Shown here: positions 36,985 through 48,766 of the stretch, piece after piece
Layout: each line of letters opens with the position of its first letter
Numbering within the stretch: the stretch's first letter is position 1
NCBI GenBank assembly: GCA_021018995.1
Contig: CM037584.1
Coordinates: 143,609,317-143,673,316, forward strand
Source: Chloranthus sessilifolius
Lineage: Eukaryota > Streptophyta > Magnoliopsida > Chloranthales > Chloranthaceae
DNA: 64,000 bases
Reading direction: 5' to 3'
The notes under the pieces: model-generated
What the model saw: only the letters and a program-made list of their open reading frames with translations
Told to the model about the DNA's origin: nothing
Databases searched by the model: none
Translations under genes and position numbers: made by a program

Positions 36985-37349
36985 GTACCCTTTTTATGCA
37001 TCGTGAGGGCGACGTAAGTAAAACCGAAGCACGAGTGTTGATAAACCCAGGGTCTACCCATTCTTGTATCACTCCGTTGTTCGCTTAGAAGTTGGGCATC
37101 GTTCCAAAGGCCCTTGATTTCATCTTGGCAGTGTCAGTTCCTATGGGTAACTCAGTGACTACCGATACCGTGTGTCAATCTGTGATCGTGATGATCAAAG
37201 ATCACGAGACTGTAGCTGATTTGATTATTTTGAGCATGGAAGGGTTTGACGTGATACTAGGGATGGATTGGCTATCTTCTTACCACGCAAGCATGGATTG
37301 TCTTCAGAAAATTATATCCTTCCGCCCTCCAAAGATAAAATCCTTCTGA
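36985..37349 (+). pseudogene. Protease of chromovirus A
   Basis: Frame 3. The active-site segment reads VLINPGSTHS at about 37035-37064; asparagine stands where the catalytic aspartate is expected (37044-37046). The C-terminal signature FDVILGMDWLSSYHA follows at about 37246-37290, then RPPK. Stops occur at 37087-37089 and 37347-37349. The same frame continues through a linker to the start of RT at about 37680. Confidence 0.8.
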
Positions 37350-38427
37350 TTCTGCGGAGTCAAATCCTGCGTGACACCATTTATCTCTGCTATTCGAGCA
37401 GACCGTATGATGAGGAACGGGTGTTGTGGTTATCTAGTGTACTTATAGGATCATAAGGAGGAGAAGAAGAATATTACAGACATTACAATTGCTTGTGAGT
37501 ATCCGGATGTTTTTCCTACAGATCTGCCTCGACTACCACCTGATCAGGAGATTGAGTTTGCGATTGAACTAGCACTGGGTACTAAACATGTATCAAAAGC
37601 TTCGTATCGAATGGCACCTACAGTATTGAAAGAGTTGAAGGAGTAGCTTCAGGAACTGCTAGATAAGGGTTTTATCTGGCCGTGTGTCACCCTGGGGAGC
37701 ACCGGTTTTATTTGTGAAGAAGGAAGACGGTTCAATGCGGCTTTGCATTGATTATCATCAGCTAAATAAGTTGACAATTAAGAACCGCTATCCACTTCCG
37801 AGAATTGATGATCTATTCGATCAGTTACAAGGAGCAAGGTTCTTCTCAAAGATTGACTTGAGGTCAGGCTACCATCAATTGAAAGTCAAATCTGAAGACA
37901 TTCGGAAGACAATGTTCAGAACCCGATATGGACACTACGAGTTCTTGGTCATGCCATTTGGGTTAAAAAATGCACCTGCGTCATTTATGAACTTGATGAA
38001 CCGGATATTCAAGTCACATTTGGACAAGCTTGTAGTAGTTTTTGTAGATGGCATCCTCATCTATTCAAAGACGGGAAAAGAACATGAGCAGCACTTGCGA
38101 GTGGCTCTACAAAACCCTTAGAGACCATCAGTTATATGCAAAACTTAGCAAGTGTGAGTTTTGGCTTAAGCAGGTCAGTTTTCTAGGCCATGTTATCTCA
38201 GAGACCGATATTACGGTTGACTCGACAAAGATTGAGTCAGTGATGAATTGGGAAAAGCCAAAGAAAATTACATAGGTTCGTAGTTTCCTCGGTCTGGCAG
38301 CTTACTACAGAAGGTTTGTAGAGGGTTTCTCCAAGATATTAGGCTTGCTTACACAACTTAGGAAGAAGAATACTAAGTTTGATTAGACAGAGTAGTGTGA
38401 GCAGAGTTTTCAGGAACTCAAGAAACA
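37350..38427 (+). pseudogene. Reverse transcriptase of chromovirus A
   Basis: The linker has PDVFPTDLPRLPPDQEIEF and YRMAP in frame 3. RT then runs in frame 1 (37684-38121): [54 protein letters not shown] and [10 protein letters not shown]. The catalytic box reads [11 protein letters not shown] (about 38035-38067): the second aspartate is changed to glycine. The frame moves to 2 at about 38110. LGHVISE and [16 protein letters not shown] follow, with stops. Loss of the aspartate would abolish RT activity even if the frame were intact. Confidence 0.9.
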
Positions 38428-38830
38428 ATTGACTACTGCGCCAGTACTTGCTAGACTATCAGGCAAGGGAGGCTTTGCAGTGTATAGTGATGCATCGTAT
38501 GAGGGTCTAGGCTGTGTGCTTAACCAGAATGAGAGAGTCATTACTTATGGGTCTAGACAGCTAAAAGATCACAAGAGGAATTATCCGACACACGACCGTG
38601 AATTGGCTGCAGTGATCTTTGCCTTAAAGATCTTGAGGCATTACCTTTATGAGGAGACCTTCGATATATTCACCGATCATAAGAGTCTCAAGTATCTCTT
38701 CTCACAAAAGGAGTTGAATATGAGACAACGCCGATGGATGGAGTTCTTGAAAGATTATGATTGTGCCATCCAGTACCACCCCGGGAAAGCAAGCGTAGTG
38801 GCAGATGCATTAAGTCAGAAGTTCTCTGCT
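38428..38830 (+). pseudogene. RNase H of chromovirus A
   Basis: Frame 2, open from 38429 to 39205 without a stop. It is an RNase HI-like domain with GFAVYSDASYEGLGCVL (first Asp), GSRQLKDHKRNYPTHDRELA (Glu), [14 protein letters not shown] (Asp) and VVADALSQK. All expected acidic residues are present. The rest of the open frame is the connection and zinc-binding part of integrase. Confidence 0.9.
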
Positions 38831-39964
38831 CAGTTATCACATCTCACCGTAAGGGTGCAACGATGGTGTCTATTGGAAGATATGGCTCTAAGTAGCATGA
38901 GATTTGATGTAAAAGGTTTAGGGGCATTAATGTCCACGATGGTGATACGTTCTACTCTCTATGAGAACATTCGTAGACTTCAAATGACGGATGATGAACT
39001 TATGGCTATTAGACATGATGTGATTGGGGGAGGTAAGACAGTTTTCTCCATCAAAGATAATGGCACTTTATTGTTTAAAGATCGGGTATGCATACCAATT
39101 AGTACTAAGCTTCGGGACACCATTTTGGAAGAGGCTCATAAGTCTATATACGTTATTCACCCTGGTAGTACCAAGATGTACCAAGACTTAGAGAAAAGTT
39201 TTTGATGGAGGGGTTTAAAGAAAGATGTCGCTGAGTATGTCTTGAGATGTCTTGTGTGCCAGTAAGTAAAGGTGGATCACCAAAATCCGATAGGACTATT
39301 GCAACCACAACTGATACCCGAGTGGAAATAGGAGGCCATTTCTAGGGACTTTATTTTGGGGTTGTTAAGGACATTGAGGAAGCACAATGCCATCTGGGTC
39401 ATTATAGACCGATTGACTAAGTCTGCACACTTCCTGCCTTATAATATGTCGTATACCGCCTACAAGCTCGCAGAGTTGTACATCAAAGAGATAGTTAGGT
39501 TGCATGGTATACCGGTCAGTATCATATCCGACAGAGACCTGATGTACACATCTCAGTTTTGGCAGTGATTTCAGGAAGGGATGGGTTCTAGGCTCGATTA
39601 CAGTACGGCATTCCATCCTCAGACCGATGGGCAGACTGAGAGGGTGAATCAGATTATAAAAAATATATTATGTGCTTGCATGCTGGATTTTTAGGGGTCA
39701 TGGGACCAACATTTTCCACTGATTAAGTTCACCTACAATAACAGTTACGAGGCTAGCATCGGTATGGCACCCTATGAAGCTCTGTATGGATGACGGTACA
39801 GGTCCCCGCTTAATTGGGAAGAAGTGGGTGAGAAACTCATTTTAGGACCTGAGATTGTGGAGAGCACGACTAAGATAGTTTGATTAATCTGTGAGAGACT
39901 ACGCATTGCTCAGAGTCGTCAGAAGAGCTACGCTAATCTTAAAAGGAACCATGTTGAGTTTCAG
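38831..39964 (+). pseudogene. Integrase of chromovirus A
   Basis: The HHCC zinc finger starts in EEAHKSIYVIHPG and ends with CLVCQ (about 39130-39262). The DDE triad is still readable: Asp in RDF (39347-39349), Asp in ISDRDL (39530-39532) and Glu in DGQTERVNQ (39638-39640). Stops at 39203, 39262, 39329, 39566, 39691 and 39789, among others, mostly sit where Gln, Arg or Trp codons stand in element B. The frame continues to HVEFQ at 39964, where a 70-bp insert follows. Confidence 0.85.
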
Positions 39965-40034
39965 GTAAGCTTTGTATCATCGATTGCCTTAATATTCAGG
40001 TAAATTGTGTTTGTAGTTAATACCTGCATTTTCG
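39965..40034 (+). other. 70-bp intron-like insert in the integrase C-terminus
   Basis: Element B has uninterrupted coding sequence here. In A, TTTCAG (39959-39964) is followed by GTAAGC, a near-ideal splice donor, then 70 bp that end CATTTTCG just before the coding sequence GTGGGAGAC resumes. TTTCAG and TTTTCG also look like short direct repeats. Without splicing the insert shifts the frame by one. Confidence 0.5.
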
Positions 40035-40454
40035 GTGGGAGACAATGTGTTTGTCATGATCTTGCCTACAAAAGGCGTAATGCATTTTGGGAAGCGTGGA
40101 AAGTTGAGTCTATATTATGTTGGACCTTTTGAGGTTTTGGGCTGAGTCGGTGAGGTCGCTTACTGTGTAGCCTTGCCACTGCAGCTATCGGGCATACATA
40201 ATGTATTTCATGTGTCCATATTATGAAAGTACGTGAAAGACCCGACTCATGTACTGGACTACCAGCCCATTGAGCTCCGGGAAGACTTATATTTGGTTGA
40301 GGAGCCGGTACAAATCTTGGATCGCAAAGAATAGACCCTACAGACCAAGAGCATTCCCTTAGTCCTTGTGAAGTGGCAGAACTACTCTTCAGAGGAAGCC
40401 ACTTGGGAGCGCGAAGCGGAGATTCGTGAGCAATTTTCATAACTTTTTGAGTGA
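40035..40454 (+). pseudogene. Integrase tail and chromodomain of chromovirus A
   Basis: A GKRGKLSLYYVGPFEVLG segment (the GPY/F module) and VFHVS are followed by a chromodomain at about 40290-40454: VQILDRKE, PLVLVKWQNYSSEEATWERE, then LFE and TGA at 40452-40454. The aromatic and acidic positions (W in KWQNY, E and W in EATWE) are kept. Chromodomains of this group are thought to guide integration to heterochromatin. Stops at 40144-40146 and elsewhere break it. Confidence 0.85.
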
Positions 40455-41099
40455 AGGTAAATCGTAAACTACGTAGATGTAAGAAAATTTTAAGTACCTT
40501 TGACTTTTAAAATTCTTTCTTTTTCAAATAAAGCATTTCTCTTAAACTATAAAATTTAATTGGGTAATGATTTTGAGATTACATATATCTACTACTATCA
40601 CACAATAAAATCTTAGATATCGTTATTATTTCGTTATCAGTTAGAACTCGTGTTTTCAGTTAGAACATGTGTATATCGTGTATGTGGTTACGTTTTTATA
40701 AGTATTCGATTTTAGCCTCTGAAATTTCTGCTCGAGTAATCACCGATATAGTGTATGTGGTCTAATGAGAGAAAGGTGAGAGATGTGTTGCTACGTTTGA
40801 GTCATTGTGGGGGTTCTTTTTCCAACCAGGTAAAACTTGGAACGTAGGCATCCATGTACGGATGCAACACCTCTATGGTATTATGGGCTGTCACAAGAAG
40901 TACGTCCAGGTTACTACAGCCCCGGTTCCTTGCAAAAGCGTGATTGGTAAAACCAATCGCACTGTGACCCATTCTTTTTAGATTTCAGACTGTTTGATTT
41001 CCCCTTGAGATTAACTTGCGTTAGGATGAGAGCGTACTATAGACCTAGTTCAGCTATTTGTTTTATTTTTTAGGACGAAAATTTCCAAGGAGGGTAGAA
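40455..41099 (+). other. 3' noncoding region and PPT of chromovirus A
   Basis: No gene was seen. It ends in the purine-rich CCAAGGAGGGTAGAA right before the 3' LTR. Confidence 0.7.
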
Positions 41100-43175
41100 T
41101 GCAAAGACCCATATTTTTTAACCCAAATTAGACCGACCCTGTGTGCGTATTCGACTCGGTGACTAGTGTCGCCATTTGCCTTTGATTATTAATTAGATGT
41201 GATTGTACGGACGGATTTTTATTTAGGGCTTGATCGGACCCTTGTGTGAAAGTCGTGCACCAACCTTAGTATGACCGCTCAACATCGGGCTTAAGTTAAA
41301 GTTATGGAATTAGAAGTTTCAAACACAATAGATGTGTGCATTTGCTTAACACATTATGCAGCCCATTATAAGAGAGAAGTTACATTCCGTATTACACTAG
41401 GTTTTGATTTTTTAAGAAAGAGGAGATGAGAGCCACCCAGTGGAAACCTTTGCCAAGTTGTGCCGTGAGATCCCGCGCAAACTCCGTTCGCTTGGCCACC
41501 AATCATTGTAGGAGATCGGTTTATAAACCTTCTTTCTCTAGAACCCTCTATTGTCAAAACCATTGAACCTAACGCAAACTTGAATCGGCCTTGGATTCAT
41601 TTTGGACGTTAGATGAATTTGAAATTATTGGAAACAAATAAGAGTCATCCTTATAAACTCATGGGAGCAATCGCGGCGCGAATCTTTGAGGAGATTCGAC
41701 GATTTTGTTCCAAAACCCGGTTTGCTGACTCGTTTCAAATCAAGGAATCTTTAGATTAAAAGGTATGATTTTGATTAAGATTAATGGTTAGAATCAATAG
41801 ATTAGATTTAGGTTTTATGTTTGGGAATGTGTGGAAACCGATTTAGGTGAAAAGGGGCTAAAAATTACATCCTTATTTGAGTTTCTGAAACTTAGATCAT
41901 GGAGGCGCTGTAGCTCGCTCGCGCGAGGATTATCATCGATCGCGCGAGAAGTATCATCGCTCGCGCCAGGACAGAACATGGTTTGTCTTCATTTTTTATT
42001 TTCTTCTCAAATATTATGCTATTAGACTCGTAACATGATGTCAATATGGTTGCTAGGTTATAGTGTGAGTTTTGACACCGTCTAATAGGCTTTGTTTGGA
42101 CTCCGATTTGTGTGAAACATTTCGAGATAGGAGAATCTCATCACTACCGTATTTTATTTTAATTTGCATGGATATTTTGAATTAGAATCTTAAACTTGTA
42201 TATGCCATTGAAATCACGTCTTGAAAACGAAAAACCTGATATAGGCTCTGAAATCTGAACTATGTATAAGAAACTTGCATTGAACTATATTAGTATCTGC
42301 ATCTGTTTTATGATTCACCTGAACGACCCCTCAAAATTCCTGAACAACTTTCTGGCGCAAGTTATCCTCCTGAGTGTAGGGGCTTGTTACATTCTGAAAA
42401 AGGGTTCATGAACAACGATGGTAGGTAGGGGTTCCCATCGGCTTTATTCCTGCTCTCAAGATATAGTTTACTCAGAAGGAGGTATTTTAAGTTGCGGATT
42501 AAGTCATGAATTACTAAACCTTGCATATAGAAGTTAGAGACACTAAAATACTGAAATCTTGCATCTGTTTTAGAATCTGTTTTAAGAACTTTGAAACTAA
42601 TTTTATCTATGAAATTCTGAAATTAAATTTCAGCTCTTATTTGCATATCTGATTTCAATGCTCTATGTTTCAATTTATACATGTTTTGAAAATCATGTTA
42701 GTTAAGGTAAAATGCTATTGATGTCTTTCTTCTACTGAGCTTTATTGGTTAGCTCACTCCAACTATACGTCATAGGTCCAGGTACTGACATGGCAGTTCG
42801 GGGCTGCGAGACTGATCCTGATTACGTACCTGAGGAAGAGCCTGAGGTTCCTTCTGAGGAGTTTTTCCCAAATTAGGACTTATTTTATTTTTCTCACTTT
42901 TTGTGAAAGATAGACTTGGAATTGTGGGCCCACCGTTTGTTGGATATTTTGGTTTAGTACTTATTAATTTATTACTGTTGCGAACCATGTTTCAATGATG
43001 GTCGGCTATCATCAGTGGTTTTTTACTTTAATTGCTTCCACATTTTTTCTTAGCTTGGTTACTTATTGCGCATTACTCTAATATGTGCACTGTTTGTTCG
43101 GCTAATCGTTTAACCGATAGGTTGGCGAATCGGCCTCTCCTATACCTGAGGGATTGGAAAAGTAAGGTCGTCACA
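41100..43175 (+). mobile_element. 3' LTR of chromovirus A
   Basis: 2076 bp, starts TGCAAAGACCC (the T of TGT is changed to C) and ends GGTCGTCACA. It carries three CTCGCGCGAG-type words at 41912-41970. Unlike the 5' copy it holds no nested insertion. Confidence 0.9.
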
Positions 43176-43180
43176 AAGTG

Positions 43181-44707
43181 GCTAATGCTCTAAGAATTGA
43201 AATTTAATTTAATTTTAACCGATCAATAAAAAAATGTGAATGAGTTCTGAATCGGGAAGATTTGCGCGGGCGAATTGGTAATTCGCCCGCACGAATTGGC
43301 AAATCGCCCAAGCTGTCCAAAATCGCCCGCGTGAATTGTCCTGTTTGTCTAGAATGCATGATTTCCTTCACAAGACCATAGAGCTTTGACTTGTTTACTT
43401 TTTAGTCATTATTGGGTAGTGTAAAATGTGATGTATATACATGATATGATGTAGGTTGGTAAGGGAATCGGTCCGTGGGATCTTCGCGTGATCCGAACCG
43501 AGGTAGGGAAAACTCAACACCTTGCCATTTTGACCTGATTTTCCTGGACCATATGATATAAATGATCTGTATTATGATAAATTAGACTATTTTATGATCT
43601 TTGAACTTTGCATATGAAATTTGAACCTTGCATCTGAAAATTTGAACTTTGCTTTTGAATATTCGAACTCTGTATCCGAACTCAGTCTCTGAACTCTGAA
43701 TTCCGAACTAGCTATATGTTATGAACGATTTTGATAAAATAAGTTATGTACATTATGCACTTTGATTTAAGGTTCATCAGAACGAGTCCCCCAGTTTGCT
43801 CTTTACACCTGTGCAAAGGTTTATCTGTACACTCAGAACCGGCTAACGGTAATCTGATTCTAAATTCTGAAAAGTGTTTATTAAACAATGATGGTCAGGG
43901 ATTCCCATCGGTAAATTCCGGCTCCCAAAGCTATATTTTCTTGGGAGATTAGTTAAGTTATGATTTAAGTCACTGATAAGATAAGCATTGCATGTAAAAG
44001 TTAAGAACAAATAAGAATCTAAAACTATATGAAATCCCATTCTATTTGAATTCGATTTACGAATCTTGAAATGATGTTCTATACAAGAAATAGCATCTGA
44101 TCCTAGTATTTGAAAATCAGTTATTTAATCTATTTTGAATATTTTCTTTGAATAATGTCATTGAAACCATGTTAGAAATGATACGATGTGATAGTATTGA
44201 TCTTTTCTCTACTGAGCTTAGATTATTAGCTCACCCCGACAATACGTCACAGGTGCAGATACTGATCAGGATCAAGGGCTAGAGAACGATCTGAACTACG
44301 AGCTGAAAGAGGAAGATCACCCACCAAACGAATTCTACCCATAGATTGGAACTTTAGTTTTGACATAGTTTTGGATTTTGAGTGCTCTGGGCTTGGTACG
44401 TCCATTGAGTGTTTTTGTAAATAATAGAATCAGCATGTTTGTATAAGCTTTTTTGGAACCACTATTTAGGTGATGGTCGGCCATCACTGGTGGTTCATTA
44501 TGGTTCCTTTTGTTTATAATTATATATAGAATTGGAGATCTCTTTCCTTTGCCATATAAGATATTCTTTTGCCATATGATATTTGTTCTATAATCATATC
44601 TGCTTTGAATTCCGCGATATGTGTGGATGTACCAAGTGTTTTGTTTGAGGATCGTAAACTGCGATCCGACGGTCTGTTTTTCAGAGTAGGAAATGCAGGC
44701 TATCACA
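43181..44707 (+). mobile_element. Chromovirus B 5' LTR, second part
   Basis: It resumes after element A with GCTAATGCTC and ends GCTATCACA at 44707. It contains the GGGCGAATT words (43262-43335) and one copy of a block that is present three times in the 3' LTR (here about 43600-44030). It also shares the text GATGGTCGGCCATCA with the A LTR. Confidence 0.85.
43262..43335. repeat. GGGCGAATT / AATTCGCCC words
   Basis: About five copies of GGGCGAATT or its complement AATTCGCCC in both orientations, which are halves of the palindrome GGGCGAATTCGCCC. The equivalent in the 3' LTR is 55247-55325. Confidence 0.8.
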
Positions 44708-44712
44708 GTTGG

Positions 44713-47392
44713 TGTGATAGCCCGGATTTTTGTGCTCAAAAATCCGTGCCATCAGGATCATACTCTGGATAATCCCCAAGACAAATCACAAAGTGTCTGC
44801 TCGTATAGCGGAAATCGAGCAGACACTGTCCAGCAGTGGTAAGTTGAGTCATCAAGTAAGGCATTAAAAATAGAAAGAAGCAGTAAAACAAACATGTATC
44901 TAATATATAAAAATATACATTCCCAAAAAGGAACCAAGAAGAACCAATGATGATGGACATCCATCACCCAAAATAATGGTTCCAATAGAATGTATAGTAA
45001 TACAAAAGGAAATATCTACAAAAATACAGAAAGTGGCCACAAGGCACACAATAATCCAAAGGTCTATACAAAATCCCTAAAACATCAGACTAGTATACCC
45101 TGACTATGGATAGAAATCATCCGCCTGGACGTCCGTCTCCTCGTCCTCAGCCTCTAGATCAGGCTGATAGTCAAGGTTACTCTCGGTGCCAGGAACTCTA
45201 GCCTCCGAACCTAAAATGTTGATGAAAACAGGGTGAGCTACATCATAGCTCAATAGAAGAATTCCAACTAAAATGAATTGAATATGCAGATCATGATATC
45301 TCAAATCAAGAAATCAAATCAAAACATGCAAACAGGACAAATCAATCTAATACTGAGCTTTTAAACAGAAATTGATGTTATGCAACTACATGATTAGTGA
45401 CTTAAATTGTGTATGTTTTCTAACTTAAGAAACTCCCATGAATATATAACACGAAGTAAACAAGAATTTACCAATAGGAAACCCCAACCAGTCGTCGTTC
45501 ACATGAACAATTTTAGATTGCAACAATGCCTCATCTATGGAGTGCAATTGTGCCGAGAGATTACAAGCAGATGCACAAGTGTGCCAGGCTCGGATATACC
45601 GCCGGTTCGGTGGGGATCATCTGGTTAAATTATCAAATCACGTACACACATAAACCTCATGAATCAGATGACAGAAATCAAGAGCCAATTTCAGAATTCA
45701 AAATCAGAAAATAGGAATCAGATGTAACAGGAATTTATGATATGCTAACATGCTTGTTAAAACAGAAATCAGAACACAGGTACGCAAAAATCATGAAATC
45801 ATAGACAAAACTGTTTAAGTTGGTTTTCCCCTACCTCAGGTCAGACCTCTTTCTAAGTAAATCCAAAACCTTTTAAAGCGTCATGGTCCGATTCTAGACC
45901 ATAAACATAGTATACTACATGTCAGGTAGGTCAGAAAGTCAACTGGTATAGTGTCCAGTAGCATTCAACCCACACGAACAAAACAGGACAAAAACAAGGG
46001 TGATTAATCGATCAACACCCTCATTGATCGATCAATCCTCCTTGTTGATCGATCAATGTCTTCATTGATCGATCACAACCCTCAAACCATCTCACAAGTA
46101 ACAGAGGTAGTTGATCGATTAATAGCCTTTATTGATCGATCAACACCCTTCATTGATCGATCAATAGCTTAATTGATCGATCAATAACTCCCTTTTCTTC
46201 ACACTTTGTCATAGCCAAATTGATCGATCACCAGCTTGGTTGATCGATCAATGTGTCTTGTTGATCAATCAATGCCCTCATTGATCGATCAATGGCTTAA
46301 ATTTTCAAAATTCCCACCTTCTGTTCACATTTGTAATTTATACAGATTGATCGATCAATGCCTTCATTAATCGATCACCACACACAAGTGATCGATCAAT
46401 GCCTTCATTGATCGATCAATACCAGTCATTGATCGATCACACTCTCTGTGATCGATCAGTACTCAGGATTGATCGATCAATCTACTAATTGATCGATCAA
46501 CACCCTTCGAGCATTGAACTTCCAAGAATTTCAGTGTTTCTGTTCCCTTCTTTGTCTTATACGAATTGATCGATCAATGCCTTCATTGATCGATCAACAC
46601 CTTTCATTGATCGATCAATCTAGCATTGATCAATCAATAATGGTAGCACCTCTGTCATTAATGGAGGTCACTTCTTGACCTAATTTCCATCCTTTTCATT
46701 TATGGTTTACAACAACCATTAACACACACACCCACACAAGCTCAAAGGCTTCAACCTTGCCCATTTTAAATGCACAAACATACCTCGATTTGGGTCCTCT
46801 CGTGGTTCTGGCAAAAAGATCCGAAAGAGGGTTTCGGATCTGGAGCTCGGGCTGTATCGTTGGTGTGACTCCGATACGTAATGTATCGACTCTGATTCAG
46901 CACGCGGAGGTCTCACACACACTCGGACTACGCTTGAGTTCGCTTTATTGAACTCACCCTACTTCATCGCATACCGACGCATGATCTCTGTAGCTCTAAC
47001 CCCCCTTTCTCGCAGAACGCACTCAATCCCCACCTAACTACAGGTTTTTTTTTTATACAATAACAAGAGGAAGAAGAAGAAGAAACTTCTCCCCAGGTCT
47101 CTCCCTTCCTTTATAAGCTACCTAAACTGAAATATCTCTGATATTTCAGTTTAGACCCTAATTTGAACTCGATGTTAAGCACCTACATGATCTCTACGGC
47201 GTAACACGATCCACCGAGGTTCTACTAGTCTCGGATTCACGCGAAAATTTACACATAACTTCATCTATCTATAGGATAATATTATTTCAAATAATATCAA
47301 TTATAAAATTTCAAATCGGTCTTGATTTTCGTGCCAGGCACGCATATCGAAACAGTCAGGTTCTTGTTCTAAGTTTTTTCAGGGTCATTACA
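44713..47392 (-). mobile_element. Solo LTR E, minus strand
   Basis: 2680 bp. On the minus strand it starts TGTAATGACCCTG at 47392 and ends GGGCTATCACA at 44713. A perfect 5-bp duplication GTTGG flanks it (44708-44712 and 47393-47397). It shares chromovirus LTR phrases, in reverse, with A and B (for example the GATGG...CCATCA segment at about 44946). The TATA-like CTTATAAAGG (minus) is near 47110; the word array lies downstream of it at 46007-46640. Confidence 0.9.
46007..46640. repeat. Word array TTGATCGATCAA
   Basis: About 24 copies of the perfect 12-bp palindrome TTGATCGATCAA or one-to-two-base variants, at irregular 16-60 bp spacing. Many are followed by TG(C/T)C or CACCC. The copies are far better preserved than the filler between them. 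Confidence 0.95.
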
Positions 47393-47518
47393 GTTGGTAT
47401 CAGAGTATGGCTTTAGAATTTCTGATAGGACATAGCCTTAGACTATGGGTTTAGACTTTTGTCGGAACTTAGGGACCGTCTATTAATTGAAATTTTTATT
47501 TCATTCTGACAGATTGAA
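47393..47518 (+). promoter_or_regulatory. PBS and short leader of chromovirus B
   Basis: TTGGTATCAGAG (47394-47405) matches the initiator tRNA-Met primer site. Its first bases are part of the GTTGG duplication made by solo LTR E, which sits between this site and the B LTR end (44707). The leader before the gag ATG is only about 120 bp. Confidence 0.85.
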
Positions 47519-48766
47519 ATGGCCCCATATATCAGAGGTAGAGGCAAAACGAGGACGATCCACATGGTAGACGTCTCGAATATCGAGGGCACGTCGCATG
47601 GCATAGGAATCGCCACAAGTCCCAACACTATTCCATTGGGAAGAGGGAATGGAGGAGAAGGAAGTGACAGTGGAAGTGACAGACAATTGTTGGAGACCAT
47701 GGCCAATGCGATAGCATAGCTGACAGAGATACTTGTGACAAGAAATCAGCCATCAGGGTTTTCAGAGTTTAGGAGAATGCGTCCTCTGAGCTTTTCGGGT
47801 CAAATCGATCCACTTAAGGTTGAGAAGTGGTGGAATAAGATGGAGAAGATCTCAACTATGATTCCTTGCACTGAGGATGAGAAAGTGAGATGGATAGCCT
47901 TCAAACTGGATGGAGAGGCTGATCCCTTGTGGAAAGAAGTGCAGAGAGATATAGTATAAGAGACTCCAAATATGTCGTGGACTTGGGCCGAATTTGTTGA
48001 GAAATTCAATGATGAGCACTTCCCCAAAGTAGTGAGGAATCAGTGGGAAGTCTAGTTTATCGAATTGAAGCAAGACCAGATGTCCGTGTGCGAGTACGGG
48101 GCCGAGTTCACTTTATTCTCGAGATTTGCGCCTCAATATGGGCCACCAATTTAATGAAGGCCATGAAGTTTCAATGTGGCATGAGGCCAAACATACAGGA
48201 AAGAGCCTCACTATTTGAGCCATGAACATATGCTGAAATGATGGCCAAGGCCCTTATTGCCGAGGAAGACATCGAGAATATGTACAAGAGGAGAGATCAG
48301 CAGAATAGGAGTAGAAATAGTCAAGTGCAATCAAATGCCTATGAGCAGGCAAATAAGAAACCAAGGTATTCAAGACCACCACGCTATCTTGCTCAGATGG
48401 CCTATTCGAGACTGACCTCCTATCCGAGGCCGCCTGTACCCTTGCCCACAAGATCTTTTCGCCGTTCAGGCCCTACTACTATGACTAGAGCATTTGTGGC
48501 ACCATGACCTTCTCGAACCGCAACATCTACTCTGATGGAGACATGTGCACAGTGTGGGAAACCACACAAGATGGAAGAATGTCGACGGACCACAGGTGCT
48601 TGCTTCAGATGTGGTAAGATGGGACACATTATTAGAGATTGTCCTGAAACGAGGAAAAACGGGACGGCATCGGCATCTGTTCAAAGGCCTTCTCGACCTA
48701 CGGTCCGAGGCCGGGCATATGCTGTCACTGCTCAGGATGCTTAGACATCAAACGACGTCATACAAG
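47519..48766 (+). pseudogene. gag: Gag of chromovirus B
   Basis: It begins with ATG at 47519 (MAPYIRGRGKTRT). The gag core has MRPLSFSGQIDPLKVEKWWN and FNDEHFPKVVRNQW. Stops at 47717-47719 and 47957-47959 fall at expected glutamine codons, and a frameshift near 48140 moves the rest to frame 1. The nucleocapsid has two complete knuckles: CAQCGKPHKMEEC (CX2CX3HX4C) and CFRCGKMGHIIRDC (CX2CX4HX4C). The region ends SNDVIQ at the exon-intron border. A TAG at 48741-48743 is either a gag stop or another Gln change. Confidence 0.9.

Larger units (their letters stand above)
28817..43175 (+). mobile_element. Chromovirus A, full-length with two nested solo LTRs
   Basis: It is inserted in the 5' LTR of B. 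The empty site is visible in B's 3' LTR at about 55160-55175. The flanks AGGCG (28812-28816) and AAGTG (43176-43180) are a 5-bp target duplication with two transitions. The 5' LTR is 28817-33112 (2031 bp once the nested LTR is removed) and the 3' LTR is 41100-43175 (2076 bp). It carries gag, intron, protease, RT, RNase H, integrase and chromodomain. By eye the first ~320 bp of the two LTRs differ at about 7% of positions, mostly transitions. Confidence 0.9.

Noticed and set aside
46007-46640. CRISPR-like array of repeated short words
   Set aside because: The repeat is a 12-bp palindrome with spacers of varying length, inside a plant LTR with a target duplication. No cas genes; eukaryotic context.
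44713-47392. Reading 44713-47392 as part of the B 5' LTR
   Set aside because: The B 3' LTR lacks it, it runs in the opposite orientation, and a perfect GTTGG duplication flanks it.
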